Part shown: one piece after another, positions 34,344 through 42,028 of the stretch | How the letters are laid out: every line of letters starts with the position of its first letter | Position numbering within the stretch: the first letter of the stretch is position 1 | Assembly: GCA_045648765.1 (NCBI GenBank) | Contig: JAZROQ010000018.1 | Span: 1-49,150, forward strand | DNA length: 49,150 nucleotides | Source: RGIG3009 sp045648765 | Lineage (GTDB): Bacteria > Bacillota > Clostridia > Oscillospirales > Acutalibacteraceae | Reading direction: 5' to 3' | The notes under the pieces: model-generated | What the model was told of the DNA's origin: nothing | Seen by the model: only the letters and a program-made list of their open reading frames with translations | Database searches by the model: none | Program-made: the position numbers and the translations under genes

Positions 34344-35744
34344 ATGGAAAAACTTACGCGTAAGTATGGGCTTATCACCGCTATCTGCATGGTGGTCGGT
34401 ACCGTAATCGGTTCGGGTGTTTTCTTTAAAGCGCAAAACGTTTTGAACGCCACCGGCGGTAATATGCCTTTGGGTATCGCTGCTTGGGTTATTACCGGTT
34501 TGATCATGATTATTTGCTCGGCTCAATTTGCCGTCATGGCAACCAAGTACGAAAAGGCCAGCGGTGTTGTTGACTATGCCGAGGCAACTTGTGGCAGAAC
34601 ATACGCCTACTACCTTGCTTGGTTTATGGTTAACGTGTATTACCCCGGCATGACCTCGGTTTTGGCTTGGGTATCTGCTCGCTATTTCGGTGTTTTGTTC
34701 GGTTGGAGTATGGTTGGTCCCGAAGTGCTTGCTCTTTCGGGCTTCTTCCTGATTGCTTCCTATACCATGAACGCTCTTTCGCCAAAATTGGCAGGTAAAT
34801 TCCAAGTCAGCGCTACGTTTATCAAATTGATTCCCCTTGTACTGATGGCTGTTGTGGGTACCATTGTTGGTACAATCAACGGTACATTACCGCAAAACTT
34901 CACCGAAGTGGTTACCACCACCGTTGGTGGCAGTAACCAAAGCGGTTTGTTTGCCGCCATTGTTGCCACTGTTTTTGCGTATGAGGGCTGGATCGTTGCC
35001 ACCTCCATCAACGCAGAACTGAAGAACCCCAAAAAGAATCTTCCGTTGGCCCTTATCATTGGCGCCTTCATTGTCGTGGCAATTTACGTTTTGTATTACA
35101 TCGGCGTAGCAGGCGGTGCCTCCAATGCCGTGTTAATGGAAGAAGGCGCACCCACTGCTTTCACCAACGTGTTTGGTAATATTGGCGGTGCGTTTTTGAA
35201 CATCTGTATTGTCATTTCTTGCCTTGGCACTCTTAACGGTTTGATGGTGGGTACCACCCGCGGTATGTACGCCATTGCCGCTCGTGACCAAGGTCCCGAC
35301 CCCGAATTTTTCAGCCAAATCGATAAAAAATCCAACATGGTGACCAACTCCTCCATTTGGGGCATTTTCATTTGTGCCGTTTGGTTAATTTATTTCTACG
35401 GTGCAAACCTCACCTCCGGATGGTTCGGTTTGTTCAACTTTGACTCTTCCGAACTTCCCATTGTCACCATTTATGCTTTCTATATCCCCATGTTTATCGT
35501 TTGGATGAAGAAAGAAAAAGATATGGGCTTTGTTAAGCGCTTTTTGCTCCCCATCATTTCGATCATTGCTTGCTTGTTCATGGTTTTTGCAGCTGTTTAT
35601 GCACACGGTATTACCCCGTTTTTGGCCGCCAAAGCCGACGGCAAGTTCTCGTTCCCCGTATTGTTCTATTTGATTGTTTTTGCTGTGATTTTGTTGGCAG
35701 GTGCCCTGCTCAATCGCAAAAAGAAAGTTACCACCGAAGAATAA
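34344..35744 (+). CDS. APC-superfamily amino-acid permease
   Basis: A 466-residue carrier with about 12 membrane helices. The first helix GLITAICMVVGTVIGSGVFF (about 9-28) is the substrate-binding unwound helix of the LAT/APC group, and EGWIVATSINAELKNPKKNLPLAL (about 214-237) is the conserved loop. It would import or exchange amino acids. The ATG at 34344 lies seven bases after GAGGTG. Own promoter and terminator. Confidence 0.93.
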   Translation: MEKLTRKYGLITAICMVVGTVIGSGVFFKAQNVLNATGGNMPLGIAAWVITGLIMIICSAQFAVMATKYEKASGVVDYAEATCGRTYAYYLAWFMVNVYYPGMTSVLAWVSARYFGVLFGWSMVGPEVLALSGFFLIASYTMNALSPKLAGKFQVSATFIKLIPLVLMAVVGTIVGTINGTLPQNFTEVVTTTVGGSNQSGLFAAIVATVFAYEGWIVATSINAELKNPKKNLPLALIIGAFIVVAIYVLYYIGVAGGASNAVLMEEGAPTAFTNVFGNIGGAFLNICIVISCLGTLNGLMVGTTRGMYAIAARDQGPDPEFFSQIDKKSNMVTNSSIWGIFICAVWLIYFYGANLTSGWFGLFNFDSSELPIVTIYAFYIPMFIVWMKKEKDMGFVKRFLLPIISIIACLFMVFAAVYAHGITPFLAAKADGKFSFPVLFYLIVFAVILLAGALLNRKKKVTTEE

Positions 35745-35756
35745 GATTGATAAAGT

Positions 35757-35795
35757 TAAAAAGAGACCAAGTCAGCGACTTGGTCTCTTTTTTTA
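35757..35795. terminator. Bidirectional terminator between the permease and cassette B
   Basis: Perfect stem AAAAAGAGACCAAGTC with complement, 3-base loop, then seven T's; an A run on the left gives T's on the minus strand. Its right edge contains the stop of the methyltransferase gene, so it ends both convergent units. Confidence 0.92.
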
Positions 35796-36389
35796 CATTC
35801 GTTTTGCTTTGATTAAATAAGCAAACTCCACTTCGTGCTTTTCTATTTCATAAAAGCCCTGTTCTTTTAACATCCCGATTATCACATCGGGGTCATCAGG
35901 ATATATTTTCAGTTGTTTCACACCATAATTTAATATATCATCTTGGTTTTTGTCAAGTGAAAGGAGTGCAATCCCGTTTTTTACAAGAACATCTGCCATC
36001 TTCTTAACGGCCTGATGTTTGTTTTCAATGTGCATAAAGGTAAGAGAGGAATATACTAAATTAAATGTTTCTTTAAATTGATGTGTAAGAAAATCACCAC
36101 AAATCAATTTGACATTTTTGTCCCTCAAATGTGTTTTTGCAGTTTCTAATGTTTTGGGAGATATATCAATCCCGCAAAAAGAGTGTACCTTGGGTGCAAT
36201 TTTAACCGCCAATCTTCCTGTTCCGCACCCGATTTCCAAAACATTTTTTGTGTCGTCTAACTCTAGAAGATTGATAAAATATTCTCCATCCCACTTATCC
36301 ATGTAAGTTTGTAAAATGGGCGGGTCTTGTACCGGGTCTTGCCCTTCCTCTATAAGGAAATCATAATAACTAATCACATCGTGATTCAC
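35793..36389 (-). CDS. Class I SAM-dependent methyltransferase, second gene of cassette B
   Basis: A 198-residue Rossmann methyltransferase with motif I VLEIGCGTGRLA (about 50-61), acidic FCGIDISPKTLE and ICGDFLTHQF for the adenosine, then LVYSSLTFMHIE. Substrate unknown. I take the GTG at 36389 as start because AAAGGAG lies eight bases upstream and because its GTGA overlaps the helix-bundle stop; a longer frame to 36449 runs inside that gene. It is more AT-rich than the housekeeping genes around it. Confidence 0.87.
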   Translation of the reverse strand: MNHDVISYYDFLIEEGQDPVQDPPILQTYMDKWDGEYFINLLELDDTKNVLEIGCGTGRLAVKIAPKVHSFCGIDISPKTLETAKTHLRDKNVKLICGDFLTHQFKETFNLVYSSLTFMHIENKHQAVKKMADVLVKNGIALLSLDKNQDDILNYGVKQLKIYPDDPDVIIGMLKEQGFYEIEKHEVEFAYLIKAKRM

Positions 36390-36733
36390 TTTAAATTCTC
36401 CTTTGCGGTGTTGATGGAGGAAATGAGCATTCTTCGTATTGAACCACAATCGTGCAAAATTGTTTTTGCGGTTTCTTCAGAAATCAACCCTGCCTTTTGT
36501 GCAATTTCAATCCAATATTCTGTTTCGTAACATTCCTTCAAGGCGATTTGTAATTTAGCGATAAAATCGGGACGGCTATGCGCATATTTTGCCTCACGAA
36601 TGTTTGCGCCGACACTTGTGCCGCTTCGTTCCAGTTGATTAGACAGAGAGTAGTGTCCTTTGATACTATCGGTTAGTTTTAATATTCGAATTGCAAATTC
36701 TGTGGATATATCGGCAAGTTTGTTTTCTGTCAT
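36386..36733 (-). CDS. Four-helix-bundle protein (S23 family), cassette B
   Basis: A 115-residue paralogue of the protein at 21898-22254: RSGTSVGANIREAKYAHSRPDFIAKLQIALKE..ETEYWI and the end SSINTAKENLK match it closely. As in the first cassette, the AKE codons (GCA AAG GAG) form the ribosome site for the next gene and stop and start overlap by four bases. The ATG at 36733 has AGAGG eight bases upstream; a GTG at 36742 is inside that site. Function of single family members is not known. Confidence 0.9.
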   Translation of the reverse strand: MTENKLADISTEFAIRILKLTDSIKGHYSLSNQLERSGTSVGANIREAKYAHSRPDFIAKLQIALKECYETEYWIEIAQKAGLISEETAKTILHDCGSIRRMLISSINTAKENLK

Positions 36734-36754
36734 GGCAATCACCTCTTTGGAAGA

Positions 36755-36783
36755 ATTATATCACAAATGCATTCACTTTTCAA
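36755..36783 (-). promoter_or_regulatory. Strong sigma-A promoter of cassette B
   Basis: Minus-strand TTGAAA (36778-36783), 17 bases, perfect TATAAT (36755-36760). The -35 box lies directly beside the hairpin array. Confidence 0.8.
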
Positions 36784-36787
36784 TGAA

Positions 36788-36945
36788 ATCGCGCAGAGCG
36801 CGATGAAATCCGAGCGTTACTCGGATGAAATCTGCTTCGCAGATGAAATTAAATCCGTCCTTTTCTTCCGACAAAGTCGGATTTCATCACGGAAGTGATT
36901 TCATCCACCGCGGGTGGTTTTATTCCGTCCAAAAGGACGGATTTA
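36788..36945. repeat. Array of seven small hairpins between tRNA-Gly and cassette B
   Basis: Seven consecutive perfect hairpins with different arms: ATCGCGC (36788-36804), ATCCGAG (36808-36826), ATCTGC (36830-36844), TCCGAC (36867-36881), ATCAC (36886-36899), CCACC (36905-36917) and CCGTCC (36925-36940). Linkers are GAAAT in the left half and its complement ATTTC in the right half. TAAATCCGTCC (36850-36860) also pairs at long range with its complement at 36935-36945. Confidence 0.75.
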
Positions 36946-36948
36946 GTT

Positions 36949-36992
36949 GAAAAGAACCCTCTTTTGTCTACGGACAAAAGAGGGTTCTTTTC
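36949..36992 (-). terminator. Terminator after tRNA-Gly
   Basis: Perfect stem AAAAGAACCCTCTTTTGTC with complement and a 4-base loop, immediately after the tRNA CCA, closing on a short T run. Confidence 0.9.
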
Positions 36993-37066
36993 TGGAGCGG
37001 AAGACGGGAATCGAACCCGCATATTCAGCTTGGGAAGCTGATGTTCTGCCACTGAACTACTCCCGC
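36993..37066 (-). tRNA. tRNA-Gly (anticodon CCC)
   Basis: On the minus strand GCGGGAG pairs with CTTCCGC (one G-U), the D stem is TTC/GAA type, the anticodon stem TCAGC/GCTGA encloses TTCCCAA with anticodon CCC, the T arm is GCGGG-TTCGATT-CCCGT, and CCA is encoded. 74 bases with CCA. Confidence 0.95.
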
Positions 37067-37078
37067 AAAAATAACGAT

Positions 37079-37107
37079 ATTATAGTAGCACATCTTCACA
37101 CCAAAAT
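37079..37107 (-). promoter_or_regulatory. Probable tRNA-Gly promoter
   Basis: A perfect TATAAT on the minus strand (37079-37084) lies 12 bases before the tRNA. The -35 region is poor, so only the -10 is well supported; co-transcription with tcdA is also possible. Confidence 0.4.
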
Positions 37108-37117
37108 CAAGGGGAAT

Positions 37118-37834
37118 TTACACGTTTTGTGTCAATGTGCGCACTACTTCGTTTGCCAACAGCAACCCGGCAGTGGCAGGCACAAACACCGCACTTGCCG
37201 GCGGCATTTTACCGGACGTTTCGTCTTTTTGTGCCGCGACAGCACGGAAAGGTTGTTCCCCGGAAAACACAACCGGCAAATGCATAATGCCACGCGCACG
37301 CAGTTCGCGCCGCATAACCCGAGCAAGCGGGCAACCGCTGGTTTTGGCAATATCCGTCACTTGCAATGCGGTGGGGTTTAGTTTGTTGCCGGTACCCATG
37401 CAACTGATCACCGGTACATCGGCAGACACCGCTTTTTCAATAATCGAGAGTTTTGCAGAAACCGTGTCCACAGCATCGATCACGTAGTCATATTGCGAAA
37501 AATCGAACGAATCTGCCGTTTCGGGCAAAAAGAACACGCGATGTGTCGTCACTTTTGTTTGCGGCGAAATATCGGCGATGCGCGCTTTCATCACATCGAC
37601 CTTGTATTGACCAACAGTACTATGCAACGCCACAATCTGGCGGTTTAGGTTGGTGATAGAAACGGTGTCGTTATCCACCAAATCCAATGCACCAACACCA
37701 CTGCGTGCGAGCGCTTCTGCCGCATAACCGCCAACACCACCAATGCCAAATACCGCCACGCGCGCGGCTGCAAGCCGTGCGAGGGCGGTTGTTCCGAGCA
37801 ATTGTTCGGTGCGCGAAAAGGCATGTTCACTCAT
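37118..37834 (-). CDS. tcdA: tRNA threonylcarbamoyladenosine dehydratase (ThiF/E1-like)
   Basis: A 238-residue E1-like adenylyltransferase. The nucleotide loop VAVFGIGGVGGYAAEAL (about 27-43), DLVDNDTVSITNLNRQ (about 51-66) and DAVDTVSAKLSI fit the TcdA/YgdL group, as does SGCPLARVMRRELR with its cysteine. TcdA closes t6A37 in tRNA to the cyclic form. The position next to tRNA-Gly is probably chance. Three bases separate its start from the stop of the small membrane-protein gene upstream. Confidence 0.9.
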   Translation of the reverse strand: MSEHAFSRTEQLLGTTALARLAAARVAVFGIGGVGGYAAEALARSGVGALDLVDNDTVSITNLNRQIVALHSTVGQYKVDVMKARIADISPQTKVTTHRVFFLPETADSFDFSQYDYVIDAVDTVSAKLSIIEKAVSADVPVISCMGTGNKLNPTALQVTDIAKTSGCPLARVMRRELRARGIMHLPVVFSGEQPFRAVAAQKDETSGKMPPASAVFVPATAGLLLANEVVRTLTQNV

Positions 37835-37837
37835 TGC

Positions 37838-38002
37838 TTATTCGGCGCTTTCCAAAGAATCTTCATCCGCTTCTTCTGCGGTGAGTTCCTCTTCGAATTC
37901 TTGCGAAATTAACAACGCTTCTTCTTTTTTACGTTTGTTCAGATACACAACCGAAGCGGTTACCGCCGCTGCACCAAGTAACAGAGCTAAAAACTTTTTC
38001 AT
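37838..38002 (-). CDS. Small membrane protein with acidic tail
   Basis: A 54-residue protein: MKKF, one membrane helix (about 4-20, LALLLGAAAVTASVVYL), a basic stop-transfer NKRKKEE, then a glutamate/aspartate-rich tail. AAAGGAAG lies before the ATG at 38002; a longer reading to 38041 would overlap ftsK. It resembles small YtxH-like or unnamed membrane proteins. Lies between ftsK (19 bases) and tcdA (3 bases), so it is in their transcript. Confidence 0.7.
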   Translation of the reverse strand: MKKFLALLLGAAAVTASVVYLNKRKKEEALLISQEFEEELTAEEADEDSLESAE

Positions 38003-38021
38003 ACCAAAAACTTCCTTTCGA

Positions 38022-40349
38022 TTATTCTTCGATTTCGTCATCGGGACGATTCATATTCATTTCCAGCCATTGTTGGCGGGTGATCAACACTTGACGAGGT
38101 TTGCTGCCCTCGTGCGGACCAACGATACCGCGTTGTTCCATTTCGTCAATAATGCGGCCGGCGCGCGCATATCCCAAACGTAATTTGCGTTGCAACAGTG
38201 AGGTGGAAGCCATACCCGCTTCAACCACCACTTCGATGGCTTGTGGCAACATTTCGTCGCCACCACCGTTACCGTCTTCATCCGCTGCGGCTTTGGAGGA
38301 TTTTTCGGTCGATTGAGCTTGACGGTCGATTTCTTCGATAACCGCCTCGTCATATTGTTGTGCTTCGGTGGATTTTAAGAAATCGACCACCGATTCCACT
38401 TCGCGGTTCCCCACAAAGCAACCCTGCACACGCATGGGTTTGGCAAACCCTACCGGCATAAACAGCATATCGCCTTTGCCAAGCAATTTTTCGGCACCGC
38501 CGGTATCCAAAATGGTACGCGAGTCCACAGCCGATGCCACCGTAAGCGCCAAGCGCGAAGGAATATTGGCTTTGATCAAACCGGTGATAACATCCACCGA
38601 CGGACGTTGTGTAGCAATGACCAAGTGCATACCCGCCGCACGCGCCATTTGCGCCAAACGGCAAATATTGCTTTCCACTTCGTTGGCAGCAACCATCATT
38701 AAGTCGGCCAACTCGTCAATGACAATCAAAATTTGCGGTAATACTTCGAGCGTATCGCTGGTTTTGGCAAGTTCGTTATACACGCCCAAGTCACGAACGT
38801 TGTTTTCGGCAAACAGTTTGTAGCGGCGCAACATTTCGTTAACCGCCCAGCCCAAGGCGCCTGCCGCCTTGCGCGGATCGGTCACCACAGGAACTAACAA
38901 ATGCGGAATGCCATTGTAAATACCAAATTCGACTTGTTTGGGGTCAATCAGTAACAAACGCACCTCATCAGGACGGGCACGGAACAAAATGCTTTGAATC
39001 ATCGAGTTGGTACACACCGATTTACCCGAACCGGTAGTACCTGCAATCAACAAGTGAGGCATTTTGGCAAGGTCAGCAAGCACAATTTGACCACCAATGT
39101 CTTTGCCGAGGGCAACGGTGAGTTTGCTGCGCGCTTCGCCAAATTCTTTGGAACCAATCAAATCGCGCAAACACACCGAACCCGAAACACGGTTGGGTAC
39201 CTCAATACCAATGGCAGCCTTATTGGGGATCGGCGCTTCAATACGTACACCTGTGGTTGCCAAACGCAAGGCAATATCGTCTGCCAAGCCCGTGATGCGG
39301 CTAATTTTTACACCCGCGCTGGGTTGCAGTTCATACCGTGTGACAGTGGGACCGCACGACACGTCCACCACTTTGGCACTAACCCCAAACTCACGCAATG
39401 TTTGGGTGAGTAATTCCGCCGTGGCGTTTTTCTCGTTAGCAGAGGCAACCTCATCGGCGGCTTTGGATTCGTTAAGCAAAGATAAGGGCGGAAAACAATA
39501 GGTATCTTCTTCCTCGGTTTTGGCTGTTTCGGCATCTTGGGTGGGAACTTCAAACGGTTCCTCACTGACTTTTTCGGGTTCGTCGCTATGTACTTCTTCA
39601 ACCTTTTTCTTGGTGCGGGGGGCTTTTTTCGGTTCCGGAATCGGTTCTTCTTCCTCCCCTGCGTAACCATCACCAAGCTCTACGTCAATGGCGGCTCTGC
39701 GTTCTTCTTGCGCGGTGCGCACTTGTTCCACCATTTGTTCCATAGCATTATCCAACGTGTCTTTGGTGGTTTGCACCGGTTTCCACAACGTGCGCAGCAA
39801 CGAGAAAATAGAAGTGCCGGTTACAAGCATTAAAAACACAAACAAACCAAGCAACAAAATAATTTTTGCGCCGACATCGGTAAACAAATATTCCATTCCG
39901 TAGCCGAGCAAAGTACCCAGCACACCGCCGCCTTGGTTAGCTTTGCCGTCTGCAAAGGCGGTGAGAATGGCATCGAAATATCCAACGTTGGCTGTGTCCG
40001 CTTTGAAAATTTGGATGGTACTTCCCAACACAATAATCAAAATAAAACTCTGCCACAACTTGGCTTTGACATTACTGACGCGCTCCATAGCACACAACAC
40101 TGCCAAATACCCGACAAGAGCGGGCAAAATGTAGGCGCAAATGCCGAACAAGCCCATGAGTGTATTATGTAACCAACCCCACAAACTCTCACCTTTTATG
40201 ATGGCAAGACAAAGCAGCAAAACTGCACCCGCAAATAACAGCACAGCGGCTGTTTGGCAGCGGGCGCTTTCGGAAGCGCTGCTCTTTTTAGCATGTGTAT
40301 TGGTTTTGGTTTGAGTTTTTGTTTTGTTAGATTTGCGCTTTTGAGCCAA
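38022..40349 (-). CDS. ftsK: DNA translocase FtsK/SpoIIIE
   Basis: A 775-residue DNA pump. A basic N-terminus is followed by four to five membrane helices (to about 185), an acidic/proline linker (about 205-290), the RecA-like motor with Walker A GTTGSGKS (about 437-444) and Walker B ILIVIDELADLMM, and a C-terminal gamma domain (STSLLQRKLRLGYARAGRIIDEMEQRG) that reads the orienting DNA sequences. It clears chromosome ends from the septum at division or sporulation. It follows tepA by 24 bases, the order also seen for ymfB (tepA) and spoIIIE in Bacillus. Confidence 0.96.
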   Translation of the reverse strand: MAQKRKSNKTKTQTKTNTHAKKSSASESARCQTAAVLLFAGAVLLLCLAIIKGESLWGWLHNTLMGLFGICAYILPALVGYLAVLCAMERVSNVKAKLWQSFILIIVLGSTIQIFKADTANVGYFDAILTAFADGKANQGGGVLGTLLGYGMEYLFTDVGAKIILLLGLFVFLMLVTGTSIFSLLRTLWKPVQTTKDTLDNAMEQMVEQVRTAQEERRAAIDVELGDGYAGEEEEPIPEPKKAPRTKKKVEEVHSDEPEKVSEEPFEVPTQDAETAKTEEEDTYCFPPLSLLNESKAADEVASANEKNATAELLTQTLREFGVSAKVVDVSCGPTVTRYELQPSAGVKISRITGLADDIALRLATTGVRIEAPIPNKAAIGIEVPNRVSGSVCLRDLIGSKEFGEARSKLTVALGKDIGGQIVLADLAKMPHLLIAGTTGSGKSVCTNSMIQSILFRARPDEVRLLLIDPKQVEFGIYNGIPHLLVPVVTDPRKAAGALGWAVNEMLRRYKLFAENNVRDLGVYNELAKTSDTLEVLPQILIVIDELADLMMVAANEVESNICRLAQMARAAGMHLVIATQRPSVDVITGLIKANIPSRLALTVASAVDSRTILDTGGAEKLLGKGDMLFMPVGFAKPMRVQGCFVGNREVESVVDFLKSTEAQQYDEAVIEEIDRQAQSTEKSSKAAADEDGNGGGDEMLPQAIEVVVEAGMASTSLLQRKLRLGYARAGRIIDEMEQRGIVGPHEGSKPRQVLITRQQWLEMNMNRPDDEIEE

Positions 40350-40373
40350 TGGATGACCCTCCCTATGTGTTGT

Positions 40374-41087
40374 TTAGGGTGAGCAGTTAAACTCACCCTC
40401 TATCATACTGTGCAAAAAATTAAGAGCATCGGACAAAGAACCGACTTGATCGATCAAACCCGCAGAAACGGCTTGTTCACCATCCAGCACCGTGCCTAAG
40501 TCGGTGGTCATTTCATCGGTGTTTAGGCACAAGGACGAGAATTGTTCATATGTGATATGTGAATGATCGGTGACAAAACGAATAATGCGGTCTTGCATGG
40601 CTTGAAAATGCCGAAATGCCTGCGGCACGCCCAACACCAAGCCTGTTACACGGACCGGATGAATGGTCATGGTTGCCGAAGGAACAATAAACGAGCGTTT
40701 TGCCGACACTGCCAACGGAACACCAATGGAATGACCGCCACCAAGAACCAAAGAAACGGTGGGCTTTTTCATTCCCGCAATCAGTTCGGCCAGCGCCAAC
40801 CCCGCTTCGATATCGCCGCCAACGGTATTGAGTAATACCAAAAGCCCTTCGATATCGCGGCTTTCTTCCACGGCAACCAGTTGCGGTAAAACGTGTTCGT
40901 ACTTGGTGGTCTTGTTATCGCTCGACAAAGCATAATGTCCTTCGATTTGCCCGATAATGGTCAAGCAGTGAATGACATGGTCACCACCGGTGGTGACGGC
41001 ACCATTTTCAACCACGTCTTTGAGTTGTTGTTGCAAATCGGTTGCGGGACGAAGCGGTTCCGAAACCGAAAAATTTGCTGAATCCAT
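40374..41087 (-). CDS. tepA: ClpP-like serine peptidase (TepA/YmfB family)
   Basis: A 237-residue ClpP-fold protein. TVGGDIEAGLALAELI (about 88-103), the nucleophile site GGGHSIGVPLA with Ser (about 119) and the catalytic His in MTIHPVR are visible. TepA proteins are linked to protein export and peptide clean-up at the membrane in Bacillus. GGAGG precedes the ATG. Its own promoter lies at 41140-41168 and ftsK follows. Confidence 0.88.
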   Translation of the reverse strand: MDSANFSVSEPLRPATDLQQQLKDVVENGAVTTGGDHVIHCLTIIGQIEGHYALSSDNKTTKYEHVLPQLVAVEESRDIEGLLVLLNTVGGDIEAGLALAELIAGMKKPTVSLVLGGGHSIGVPLAVSAKRSFIVPSATMTIHPVRVTGLVLGVPQAFRHFQAMQDRIIRFVTDHSHITYEQFSSLCLNTDEMTTDLGTVLDGEQAVSAGLIDQVGSLSDALNFLHSMIEGEFNCSP

Positions 41088-41139
41088 ATAGCTCGCCTCC
41101 GGCTGTTAGTGTAACCGAAAGCGCCGTAAAGATACTTTT

Positions 41140-41168
41140 ACTATATCATTTTTATCAAAAAAACGCAA
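41140..41168 (-). promoter_or_regulatory. Promoter of the tepA-ftsK unit
   Basis: Minus-strand TTGCGT (41163-41168), 17 bases, TATAGT (41140-41145). No clear terminator separates it from ymdB. Confidence 0.55.
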
Positions 41169-41194
41169 GAATTATAGGAAAACTTCCGTTTTTA

Positions 41195-41965
41195 TCATTC
41201 AATGTTAATACGTTCGATTGATTGTGTTCTGCCTGTTTTGGGGTCAACATTCAACAAAACGGCATTCATACGGCAAGGACCTTCTGCCACTGAAAAACGA
41301 ACGGGCAATTTGCCTTTCATTTTTTCGACTGCCAATTCAGGACGAATGCCAAGCACCGATTGCATAGGACCGGTCATACCAATATCCGAAATAAACGCCG
41401 TGCCGTTCGGTAAAATTTGTTCGTCGGCGGTTTGCACGTGCGTGTGTGTGCCCAAAACAGCCGACACGCGACCATCGGCATAGTAGGCAAGTGCTTTTTT
41501 CTCTGCTGTGGCTTCGGCGTGAAAATCCACCACGCGGCAAACGGGTAAATCAGGTGTTTGCAAAATGGTGTCGAGTGTTTCAAAAGGACACGCCAAAGGA
41601 TCCATATAGACCACGCCGAGCAGGTTGATTACCGCTACGCGATAACGCCCCTTATCCACCACAAACAAACCGCTACCGGGCGCTGTTGAGGGATAGTTGG
41701 CAGGGCGCAACACACCGACCTTGCGGTCAATCAGTTCATAAACCTCAGGACGGCGAAACACGTGGTTGCCCGTGGTGATGGCATCGGCACCGCTATTGAA
41801 CAGGTTTTCGGCCGAAACACAAGTAATGCCGTTGCCATCGGCAGAGTTTTCACCGTTAACCAAGCAAACATCAACCTCAAAGCGGCGCTTAACTGCCGGC
41901 AAAACTTTTGCCAAATGCGTACACCCTGCTGTGCCGACGACATCTCCTACACATAAAATGTTCAT
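41195..41965 (-). CDS. ymdB: YmdB-type metallophosphoesterase (TIGR00282)
   Basis: A 256-residue phosphodiesterase. Metal-site motifs are CVGDVVG (about 5-11), VNGENSADGNGIT (about 37-49), TTGNHVFRRPE and VLGTHTHVQTADEQI. YmdB in Bacillus hydrolyses cyclic nucleotides and switches cells between biofilm and motile states. The start at 41965 has AAAGGGA upstream; the longer frame to 42001 is not supported. It follows rny by 63 bases, the usual rny-ymdB pair. Confidence 0.93.
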   Translation of the reverse strand: MNILCVGDVVGTAGCTHLAKVLPAVKRRFEVDVCLVNGENSADGNGITCVSAENLFNSGADAITTGNHVFRRPEVYELIDRKVGVLRPANYPSTAPGSGLFVVDKGRYRVAVINLLGVVYMDPLACPFETLDTILQTPDLPVCRVVDFHAEATAEKKALAYYADGRVSAVLGTHTHVQTADEQILPNGTAFISDIGMTGPMQSVLGIRPELAVEKMKGKLPVRFSVAEGPCRMNAVLLNVDPKTGRTQSIERINIE

Positions 41966-42028
41966 ACGTGTCCCTTTCATTAGACAAACGGTGCCCTGCA
42001 ACGCAGGACACCGTCTTTTAAAATCATA

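Noticed and set aside
36788..36945. Regular short repeats GATGAAAT as a possible CRISPR array
   Set aside because: Repeats are only 5-8 bases, the intervals are self-complementary hairpins of uneven size, orientation flips in the middle, and no cas gene is near.
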